From Alphaproteobacteria bacterium (lineage in GTDB: Bacteria > Pseudomonadota > Alphaproteobacteria > CBDBCS01 > JAHZLG01), in the NCBI GenBank assembly GCA_022599995.1, contig JAHZLG010000103.1, forward strand, positions 1 through 9,833: 9,833 nucleotides of DNA, read 5' to 3'. Of this stretch, positions 1-5,280 are shown piece after piece (position 1 is the first letter of the stretch; the number at the start of each line of letters is the position of its first letter). The position numbers and the translations under genes are program-made. A model generated the notes under the pieces. That model had not been told where the DNA came from. It worked only from the letters and a program-made list of their open reading frames with translations, and did no database searches.

Positions 1-229
1 TCAACAACGAAGGAGCAAGCGAGATAACCGTCAAGAACGCGATCAACTGCACCACGCGAGCGGTTACCGTGCCGCCCTCCTCGGCGAAATCGATCACCAC
101 CTGCTGCGCCAGTGAGGGCATCGCAAACAACAAAACTGCCCCCACCGTGCCACACGCGACGGTTGCCCAAATGGCAGGGCGGATCGACCGCCGCATCGAA
201 CGCGCAACAAGCTTGCCTAGTCGGGTCAT
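1..229 (-). CDS. fliP: Flagellar biosynthesis protein FliP, N-terminal part (runs off the window)
   Basis: FliP is a multi-pass inner-membrane protein that forms the flagellar type III export gate with FliQ and FliR. Only the first 76 codons are in the window; the 3' end lies beyond base 1. The translation starts MTRLGKLVARSMRRSI, then has a hydrophobic stretch (about residues 21-38) ending in a signal-peptidase-like site near MPSLAQQ. The mature part reads VVIDFAEEGG and then VQLIAFLTVISLAPSLL, which matches the conserved first membrane segment of FliP (family form 'FLTVLSLAPAILL'). A cleavable signal peptide is normal for FliP. The start overlaps the fliO stop in an ATGA. A clear ribosome binding site, AAGGAG (242-237), sits seven bases upstream, inside the fliO coding end. 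This suggests translational coupling. No defect is visible in the part present. Confidence 0.9.
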   Translation of the reverse strand, partial: MTRLGKLVARSMRRSIRPAIWATVACGTVGAVLLFAMPSLAQQVVIDFAEEGGTVTARVVQLIAFLTVISLAPSLL

Positions 230-765
230 CGGGGGGCTCCTTGGCCACGTAACACGGCACCGAGTGCCTGCCTGAACGACAGCCTTGCCGAAGACCCAGC
301 AATTGCAGGGATGGATGAGTTGCCTGCTGCCTTGCCATCTCTGGTCGCCGCGGCAGGCAAATTCGATCCCCCAGCATCGGCAACACTGGCAACGCCGGTG
401 CGACCGGTGCGACCGGTGCGACTGGTGCGACCAGGGCGACCGAGGGTGTCCAAGGGCTGTTCGTCTGGATGTGCGTCGTGCTCCAGGTCAGAACCGTGTG
501 CCGGGTCGCTATAGGTGTCGACCACCCGGTCACCGTTGTTCGAGAGCAACAACACATACTGCCGATGCCCATTGGCCACGCGCACCAACCGCCTTTTCGG
601 ATCGAGGAAAAGATTCTCCGCAATAGCCATGTTCTTTGCCGTGCGTCCTGCACCCCAAACCCCCAAACCTGCCTGTGTCATCCGCTTGAGAATCAGCCCT
701 AACCCACCCAACAGGGCAATAACAGCCAGCAAAGCCAAAATAAGACGGACGTAATCAACGCTCAT
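226..765 (-). CDS. fliO: Flagellar export gate accessory protein FliO
   Basis: FliO is a small bitopic membrane protein that helps assemble the FliP ring of the flagellar type III export gate. The 179-residue product has a short N-terminus and one membrane span (about residues 6-26). A basic cytoplasmic core with LDPKRRLVRV (54-63) and YVLLLSNNGDRVVD (70-83) fits the FliO family. After residue 85 the protein is low complexity: an acidic stretch, an Arg-Thr-Gly repeat (about 113-124) and an Ala/Gly/Ser linker. It ends in ARLSFRQALGAVLRG, a possible short amphipathic helix. It overlaps fliP by four bases. The upstream neighbour is a leucine-degradation gene rather than fliN or fliM, so fliO appears to head its own transcript. 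No strong ribosome binding site precedes the ATG; AAGG lies about 15 bases upstream. The family call is firm from the core and the fliP neighbour; the repeat-rich tail has no assigned role. Confidence 0.85.
   Translation of the reverse strand: MSVDYVRLILALLAVIALLGGLGLILKRMTQAGLGVWGAGRTAKNMAIAENLFLDPKRRLVRVANGHRQYVLLLSNNGDRVVDTYSDPAHGSDLEHDAHPDEQPLDTLGRPGRTSRTGRTGRTGVASVADAGGSNLPAAATRDGKAAGNSSIPAIAGSSARLSFRQALGAVLRGQGAPR
395..441. repeat. 9-bp tandem repeat inside fliO
   Basis: On the plus strand the unit is gcgaccggt, repeated about four times and then degenerating into gcgactggt, gcgaccagg and gcgaccgag. In the fliO frame it encodes Arg-Thr-Gly (or Ser/Pro) triplets, so copy-number change would keep the frame. 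The 15-mer ACCGGTGCGACCGGT at 403-417 recurs, as its reverse complement, in the repeat at the 3' end of the carboxylase gene. Confidence 0.85.
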
Positions 766-771
766 GCCCCC

Positions 772-800
772 AGCATACCACCTTATGCGGCGTATGTCAC
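772..800 (-). promoter_or_regulatory. Possible fliO promoter
   Basis: On the minus strand GTGACA (800-795, five of six matches to TTGACA) is followed after 17 bases by TATGCT (777-772, four of six matches to TATAAT). The expected transcription start would fall almost on the fliO ATG, giving a leaderless or near-leaderless mRNA. That would agree with the weak ribosome binding site. This is motif matching only. Confidence 0.3.
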
Positions 801-810
801 GGTGTCATAC
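792..810. promoter_or_regulatory. Operator-like imperfect palindrome upstream of fliO
   Basis: GTATGTCAC (792-800), one base, GTGTCATAC (802-810) form a 9+1+9 inverted repeat with one mismatched pair. The centre lies about 36 bases before the fliO start and the left arm covers the putative -35 box. It could be a dimeric regulator site. The regulator is unknown. Confidence 0.35.
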
Positions 811-997
811 AACACGTTACCATGAAGAGAAGCTATCACCCCCATCCCTATCCCCCCTCACCCTCTTCTCCTAGCCCCAGCAGGGAGGACAACCAACAAA
901 CGCAGGCAAGTCCAAGACAAGGCAAAACAAAGACGAGGCAAAAGAGCAACAGGAAAACCAGGCGAACAGCCCGCCGAGCCGGATTGCAGCCTACGCC

Positions 998-1047
998 ATG
1001 CGTGGCTAGCCGTCGCGCATCAATGCGTGGCTAGACGTCGCGCATCA
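998..1047. repeat. 25-bp tandem duplication spanning a stop codon
   Basis: Copy A (998-1022) and copy B (1023-1047) differ at a single base (C1010 versus A1035). Copy B contains the last codons and the TAG stop of the isovaleryl-CoA dehydrogenase gene. Copy A repeats them just downstream (ATG CGC GAC GGC TAG on the minus strand), shifted out of frame because 25 is not a multiple of three. Because the stop in copy B is intact, the extra copy leaves the protein unchanged. Confidence 0.9.
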
Positions 1048-2224
1048 ATTCGCGGCCGATCAACAGGCGACGAATTTCCGAGGTGCCTGCCCCGATCTCA
1101 TACAGTTTGGCATCGCGCAACAACCGTCCGGCTGCGTGCTCTGCAAGATACCCCGAGCCACCACAAAGCTGGATGGTATCCAATGCCGTCTTAGTCGCCA
1201 TCTCGGCGGCAAAGAGAATGACCGATGCGCCGTCTTTGCGCATGAGACGCGCCTTCGCGTGATCCTCACCAATGTCATCGAGCACCGATGCGACCTCAAG
1301 GGCATAGGCGCGTGCCGCACGGTAGGAGGTGTACATATCCGCCAACTTCCCCTGAACCAGCTGGAAGCTGCCGATGGGCGCACCGAATTGCTCCCGTGTG
1401 CCGCAGTAGGCGACCGCAATGTCCAATGCAGCCCGGGCAATCCCCAGTGGGCCACCTGCCAATACCGCCCGCTCGTAATCCAACCCGCTCATCAAGATGC
1501 CCACCCCCTGGTTAAGCGCACCGAGCATGTTCGCCTTCGGCACCCGACAGTTATCAAAGACCAACTCACCGGTGTTCGACCCCCGCATGCCCAATTTGTC
1601 CAATTTCGGAGAGGTCTGAAACCCTGCCATGCCGCGCTCAACCACGAATGCCGAGATGCCGCGGCTCCCGGCCTCAGGGGCCGTTTTGGCATAGACAATC
1701 AGCACATCCGCATCGGGGGCATTGGTGATCCAGAATTTCGTCCCATCGAGTCGAAAGTGATCGCCACAGTCCTCGGCGCGCAGAGTCATCGACACCACAT
1801 CCGATCCGGCTTGGGTCTCGCTCATTGCCAACGCACCAACGTGCGTGCCGTTGCAAAGGGCCGGCAGGTACTGCTCTTTTTGCTGCGGCGTGCCCCAGCG
1901 CTGCAGCTGGTTCAAACACAGATTGCTGTGGGCACCATACGATAATCCAACCGATGCCGATGCGGCTGATATTTCCTCCATAATCATGACATGCGTGGCA
2001 TAACCAAGTGCCGAACCTCCGTATTCCGAGGCAATGGTCGCCCCTAACAATCCCAAATCCCCCATTTGTTGCCAGAGGGATTGCGGCATATCATTGGTCT
2101 TGTCGATGGTCGCCGCTTGCGGGGCGATGACCTCGGTGGCAAATTTCCGCACCTCGTCGATCAAGGGGCGGATGTTGTCTTCGTGCCTGCTGATATGCCA
2201 GCGAAGGTTGTCGGAGTGCTGCAT
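1031..2224 (-). CDS. liuA: Isovaleryl-CoA dehydrogenase
   Basis: This FAD-dependent acyl-CoA dehydrogenase oxidises isovaleryl-CoA to 3-methylcrotonyl-CoA in leucine degradation and passes electrons to ETF. The 397-residue product has the family motifs AMSETQAGSD (133-142), FWITNA (164-169), RxQFG (277-281), CGGSGY (354-359) and IGAGTSEIRR (377-386). The isovaleryl subgroup is indicated by the catalytic glutamate lying in LDYERAVLAGGPLG (Glu251). Ala379 sits at the position where medium-chain enzymes carry their catalytic glutamate. I chose the ATG at 2224 because AGAGGA (2235-2230) precedes it by five bases and the length then fits the family. An upstream ATG at 2284 would add a hydrophobic 20-residue extension without homology. 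The carboxylase gene ends 71 bases upstream on the same strand, so the two probably share a transcript. The gene is also called ivd. No truncation is seen. Confidence 0.93.
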   Translation of the reverse strand: MQHSDNLRWHISRHEDNIRPLIDEVRKFATEVIAPQAATIDKTNDMPQSLWQQMGDLGLLGATIASEYGGSALGYATHVMIMEEISAASASVGLSYGAHSNLCLNQLQRWGTPQQKEQYLPALCNGTHVGALAMSETQAGSDVVSMTLRAEDCGDHFRLDGTKFWITNAPDADVLIVYAKTAPEAGSRGISAFVVERGMAGFQTSPKLDKLGMRGSNTGELVFDNCRVPKANMLGALNQGVGILMSGLDYERAVLAGGPLGIARAALDIAVAYCGTREQFGAPIGSFQLVQGKLADMYTSYRAARAYALEVASVLDDIGEDHAKARLMRKDGASVILFAAEMATKTALDTIQLCGGSGYLAEHAAGRLLRDAKLYEIGAGTSEIRRLLIGRELMRDV

Positions 2225-2295
2225 CAGAATCCTCTGCAAATGGGGGCAAAAATGGGGGAGGAGTAGCAAGCCGTACAAGAGCACGACCGCACGGG

Positions 2296-5022
2296 CTAAG
2301 ACGCTTCGCTGCCACCGATCGCATCGGTTGCGCTACCGGTCGCACCGGTTTCGCTACCGGCCGCATCGGTTTCGTCACCGGTCGCATCGGTTTCGCCACC
2401 GGTCGCACCGGTTTCGCTACCGGTCGCACCGGTTGCGGAACCCGCACTGCTATCTAAGACAAACAAGGCCGCCTGGCCGCGCACGGTGTCGCCTTCGACC
2501 CCTGCGACTTCGGCAACTACTCCTGCGACGGGGGCTGTGATCAGGTGCTCCATCTTCATGGCTTCAACGACGCCGAGAGTCTCCCCTGCGGCCACGAAAT
2601 CGCCGACCTTTTTGTGCACCGACACCAGTGTGCCGTTCATCGGGACAACAAGCTCGACACGACCAGTTTCATCGGGGCGCGCCTTGTCGGACGCGGGATC
2701 GGTCGTCGTCGGAAACACGGTTTCGAGGGAGCAAACCGTGATGGCGTGGTGAAACCCATCAATGGACAAAAACAGCGTGTCCGCAAGTGAGGCGGCGGCG
2801 GCACTTGCCGTGCTTGCAGCACTTGCCCGACCTGCCGCGAGACGATGCCACCCAACCGCGTGGGAATAAAGACGCTGGTCGGGCAAGGTCACCTCGATCA
2901 GCGCGGGGACAGCCGTGCCATGGGAGGGGTGCGTGATGCCCTGCACCCCCACATCGGCGGTATCGACCACTTGTGCATGGTGTCGGTCATAGCGGCAGAC
3001 CGTCACCATTGCCGGTTCGGCGTGCCTCAGGGCGGTGTAGTGAACACCCTCCAGCATGAACCTTACGGTCACGCGACGGGGGGAGAACACCCTCCAGCCT
3101 GCGAGCGGATCATCCCCAAGAATCAGGTCTCCCATGATTGTGCCTGCAAGCGCAATCGCGGTTTGCCATGGGACGTGCCCCAGTGAAGCCGGCGCAACAA
3201 CGGAGTCATCGAGTGGCAGGGTGTCATCGAGGAGGGGGGCGCGGGCAGAGAGCGACGGCAGCGGCAACGGTTGGTCGGTGGTATACCCCCCCGGGGTGAT
3301 AAACAGGGGGTCTGCTAACAATGCCCGCTGATTGGGCAGGTTGGTCGGCAATCCGTACACGGCCGTTTGCTGAAGAGCCGCATACAATCGTTGGCGCGCC
3401 GCATCTCGGGTTGCTCCCCATGCGATCACTTTTGCGATCATCGAATCGAAGCGGGATGACACAAAGAACGCCGTCGGGGAGGGGGCGTGCACGGGGTGCG
3501 GTGACATCCCTGCGGTCGCGATCTTCTCGGCCGTCGGGGAGGCAGGGAGCCCAGCCCCCAATGCTGTATCGACGCGGGTATCAGTTGACCACCGCCAATC
3601 GTAGATGTTCCCACTGCGCGGGATTCCATCGATGGACTCGGCGACTATCCGCGCTTCGATGGCGTGTCCGTGATGGGCGGTTAGCGTTCCATATTGCTGT
3701 GTCTTGCTCTTGCTCTTGGTTTCGGTCTCCGCGTCGAAGGCGTCGGGGAGCATGTCAATGAGATTTGCCCCTTCGGCGATGGCCAGCTGCAGATGGACGA
3801 TGTCGATGCCGGCTAATGACGCGACTGGCATGCCCTGCAAAAGCCGCTGGGGTGTTCCTCGCGCTGGCGTTGCCCCGAGATCGTTCTCAGCGTGCTGGGA
3901 GACAACACGTGCGGGGTGCGGGGAGGGTTCAGACGCAGGGAGAGACGCAGAGAGGGGCGCAGGAGAAACCACCTGTGCCAGCGCATAGATGGCTTCGGTG
4001 ACGGGGTGCTCGACCTGGATGCGGGTGTTCACCTCAAGAAAGTAATGGTTGCCCTCGCGGTCGAGCAAGAACTCGACGGTCGCCGCCCCTGCGTAACCAT
4101 CACTGGAGGAAACGCTGTCCGTTGTCTGCTCGGGCAGGGTTGGCCGTGTCGCAGCAAGGGCAGCAACTAACCGCTGGGCATCGTGGATCAACGATGCTTC
4201 GATGGGTGCGGAGATAGGTGCGGGAGCCTCCTCGACTAATTTCTGCTTGCGGCGTTGCACCGAGCACTCCCGCGTCGACAACGCCAGCACATTGCCGGCG
4301 GTGTCGCCGAGCAATTGCACTTCGATATGGCGGGCGTCGGGGATGATCCGCTCGAGCATCACGCTTGTGGTGTCGAAGTGGCGGGCACCCTCGCGCTGGG
4401 CGGTGGCGATCGCCTCGGCGAGGGCATCGGGGTGGTCAACCCGGATGATCCCACGTCCTCCCCCACCGCCGCGCAATTTCACGAAGAGCGGATACCCGAC
4501 CTCCTCGGCATGGGAAAGGAGGGGGGAGGGGGGGGAGGGGGGAGAGGGGGGAGAGTGGGAGGGGTGGGGAGGGAGGGGGGAGGGGTGGGGAGGGTCGATG
4601 TCCTCGCGTCCGGGGATGCAGGGCACGCCGACCTGCTGCGCGAGACGGCGCGCGTCGCCCTTGTCGGCCATACGGGCGATCGCCTCGGCAGAGGGGCCAA
4701 CAAATGTTATCCCCGCCTGCGCGACTGCCCGAGCAAATCCCGCGTGCTCAGACAAGAAGCCATAGCCGGGATGAAGGGCATCTGCCCCGAGCCGTTGTGC
4801 CGCACGGAGCACTTCGCGGGGATCGCTCCAGCTTGTCAGCGGCACCGAGGCATCGAGGACACCGAGATGCAGCAGGTCATGCTCGTTGCCATCACCCCCA
4901 TCGCTTTCGCCTCCTGCTGTCGTGCCTCCCACGACTGAGATGCCATAGGCATGGGCTGTTCGTGCGATACGAACGGCAATCTCGCCACGGTTGGCAATGA
5001 ACAGGCGACGAATACGGGGCAT
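2296..5022 (-). CDS. liuD: Biotin-dependent acyl-CoA carboxylase alpha subunit, probably 3-methylcrotonyl-CoA carboxylase; repeat-expanded
   Basis: The alpha subunit carboxylates its own biotin using ATP and bicarbonate. The beta subunit, not in this window, then transfers the carboxyl group to the acyl-CoA. Domain order: biotin carboxylase N-domain (IANRGEIAVRI 8-18; HPGYGFLSE 84-92), ATP-grasp (K182, GGGGGRG 185-191; RHIEVQ 231-236; RECSVQRRKQKLVEEAPAP 251-269; FLEVNTRIQVEHPVTE 328-343), C-domain (GHAIEARI 452-459; DSMIAK 526-531), a BT-like linker (about 610-760) and a biotinyl domain with VVEAMKMEH (818-826; biotin on Lys823). At 908 residues it exceeds the usual 650-680. The excess is low-complexity insertions at about 143-169 (Pro/Ser/His), 292-308, 348-404, 427-447 and 490-520, plus a Gly/Thr/Glu/Ala tail from 857. 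The recognised catalytic residues survive. The ATG at 5022 fits the family start but lacks a ribosome binding site. Substrate is inferred from the adjoining isovaleryl-CoA dehydrogenase; propionyl-CoA or another acyl-CoA is possible. Confidence 0.85.
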   Translation of the reverse strand: MPRIRRLFIANRGEIAVRIARTAHAYGISVVGGTTAGGESDGGDGNEHDLLHLGVLDASVPLTSWSDPREVLRAAQRLGADALHPGYGFLSEHAGFARAVAQAGITFVGPSAEAIARMADKGDARRLAQQVGVPCIPGREDIDPPHPSPLPPHPSHSPPSPPSPPSPLLSHAEEVGYPLFVKLRGGGGGRGIIRVDHPDALAEAIATAQREGARHFDTTSVMLERIIPDARHIEVQLLGDTAGNVLALSTRECSVQRRKQKLVEEAPAPISAPIEASLIHDAQRLVAALAATRPTLPEQTTDSVSSSDGYAGAATVEFLLDREGNHYFLEVNTRIQVEHPVTEAIYALAQVVSPAPLSASLPASEPSPHPARVVSQHAENDLGATPARGTPQRLLQGMPVASLAGIDIVHLQLAIAEGANLIDMLPDAFDAETETKSKSKTQQYGTLTAHHGHAIEARIVAESIDGIPRSGNIYDWRWSTDTRVDTALGAGLPASPTAEKIATAGMSPHPVHAPSPTAFFVSSRFDSMIAKVIAWGATRDAARQRLYAALQQTAVYGLPTNLPNQRALLADPLFITPGGYTTDQPLPLPSLSARAPLLDDTLPLDDSVVAPASLGHVPWQTAIALAGTIMGDLILGDDPLAGWRVFSPRRVTVRFMLEGVHYTALRHAEPAMVTVCRYDRHHAQVVDTADVGVQGITHPSHGTAVPALIEVTLPDQRLYSHAVGWHRLAAGRASAASTASAAAASLADTLFLSIDGFHHAITVCSLETVFPTTTDPASDKARPDETGRVELVVPMNGTLVSVHKKVGDFVAAGETLGVVEAMKMEHLITAPVAGVVAEVAGVEGDTVRGQAALFVLDSSAGSATGATGSETGATGGETDATGDETDAAGSETGATGSATDAIGGSEAS
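2317..2442. repeat. 21-bp tandem repeat encoding the carboxylase C-terminal tail
   Basis: Six units of 21 bp (plus strand cgcaccggtttcgctaccggt and variants) encode a seven-residue repeat of the type G-S-E-T-G-A-T, residues 861-902 of the carboxylase. The 15-mer ACCGGTCGCACCGGT occurs at 2335-2349, 2398-2412 and 2419-2433. The repeat follows the biotinyl domain directly, so the tail is dispensable for the known fold. Confidence 0.88.
3470..3542. repeat. 13-bp direct repeats 60 bp apart in the carboxylase gene
   Basis: gccgtcggggagg occurs at 3470-3482 and again at 3530-3542, exactly 60 bp apart. On the coding strand both encode Ser-Pro-Thr-Ala and they bracket a 20-residue insertion (about residues 495-516) placed before the conserved DSMIAK motif of the biotin carboxylase C-domain. 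The arrangement fits an in-frame duplication or slippage origin of the insertion. Confidence 0.7.
4521..4594. repeat. G-run minisatellite encoding a Pro/Ser insertion in the carboxylase
   Basis: The plus strand (template strand of the gene) carries twelve runs of three or more G in 74 bases, including runs of eight (4528-4535) and six, separated by one to four A/T-containing bases. This strongly fits the G-quadruplex pattern. On the coding strand it encodes residues 143-167, almost only Pro, Ser and His. It lies between the N-domain and the ATP-binding glycine loop. Confidence 0.85.
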
Positions 5023-5058
5023 GGGAGGCAGACGGGATCAGCAGGGAAAGAGAACTGC

Positions 5059-5086
5059 ATTGTACAGCAAAATCCCGGGCGGGCAA
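5059..5086 (-). promoter_or_regulatory. Possible promoter of the carboxylase/isovaleryl-CoA dehydrogenase unit
   Basis: On the minus strand TTGCCC (5086-5081, four of six matches to TTGACA) is followed after 16 bases by TACAAT (5064-5059, five of six matches to TATAAT). Transcription would start near 5052, giving a leader of about 30 bases before the ATG at 5022. The -10 box overlaps one arm of the long inverted repeat described separately. Confidence 0.45.
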
Positions 5087-5123
5087 ATCAAGCAGGCTAG
5101 CCTGCAAGCTAGCCTGCTGTACA
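5061..5123. promoter_or_regulatory. Nested palindromes upstream of the carboxylase gene, candidate operator
   Basis: Three elements overlap. GCAGGCTAGCCTGC (5092-5105) is a perfect 14-bp palindrome. AGCAGGCTAGC (5091-5101) and GCTAGCCTGCT (5108-5118) form a perfect 11-bp stem with a six-base loop. TGTACAGCA (5061-5069) is the exact inverted repeat of TGCTGTACA (5115-5123), with arm centres 54 bp apart. One TGTACA arm covers the putative -10 box and the palindrome lies just upstream of the putative -35. This arrangement suits a regulator binding two sites. The regulator is not visible in the window. Confidence 0.5.
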
Positions 5124-5171
5124 TCACAGTCGCATCACAGCCTCGTCCGACACGTCCTACGGGAGCTGCCG

Positions 5172-5279
5172 GGCACTGCTGGGTGTGCCACACAAACGGA
5201 CACTACTGGCACCAAAGGCACTGCAGACAAGTGCTCCCATCCTCATACTCTGCAGGCACAGGCACTGCTGGCAAGTGCC
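5172..5279. repeat. Three related small hairpin repeats downstream of the RNase E/G-like gene
   Basis: Three similar inverted repeats share the core GGCACTGC. Their stems are GGCAC/GTGCC (5172-5176 and 5185-5189), GCACT/AGTGC (5218-5222 and 5230-5234) and GGCACT/AGTGCC (5261-5266 and 5274-5279), spaced about 45 bp apart. The last begins one base after the stop codon of the RNase-like gene on its transcript, so it could act in 3'-end formation or mRNA stability. No run of U follows any of them, so a standard intrinsic terminator is not supported. Confidence 0.55.
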
Positions 5280-5280
5280 C

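Larger units (their letters stand above)
766..1030. other. Non-coding gap between isovaleryl-CoA dehydrogenase and fliO
   Basis: I see no believable gene here. From right to left it holds one and a half units of a 25-bp tandem duplication at the end of the dehydrogenase gene, a purine-rich low-complexity stretch with a 16-bp repeat (916-927 and 932-943), a C-run tract (839-878), and the palindrome and possible promoter of fliO. On the minus strand, the sense strand for fliO, the C-run tract is G-rich with G-runs at 843-839, 848-846, 857-852 and 863-861 and loops of two to three bases. This is a canonical G-quadruplex pattern. No convincing intrinsic terminator follows the dehydrogenase gene. 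Confidence 0.6.

Noticed and set aside
961..975. Hairpin GGCG/CGCC followed by a T-rich stretch on the minus strand, as terminator of the dehydrogenase gene
   Set aside because: The stem is only four base pairs and the T-rich stretch is interrupted, too weak to call.
822..1034. Plus-strand Lys/Arg/Pro-rich open frame of 70 codons
   Set aside because: It lies in low-complexity sequence, runs into the antisense of the dehydrogenase end, has no recognisable domain and its composition follows from the C-run and purine-rich tract.
1136..1945. Long plus-strand open frame of 269 codons
   Set aside because: It is antisense to isovaleryl-CoA dehydrogenase, whose motifs are unmistakable; long antisense frames are common in GC-rich genes.
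2225..2284. Twenty-residue N-terminal extension of isovaleryl-CoA dehydrogenase
   Set aside because: The internal ATG at 2224 has an AGAGGA at correct spacing and gives the family length; the extension is translated intergenic sequence.
4255..4938. Plus-strand open frame of 227 codons with Gly-rich stretch
   Set aside because: It is antisense to the biotin carboxylase domain, and the Gly-rich part is the reverse of the Pro/Ser insertion.
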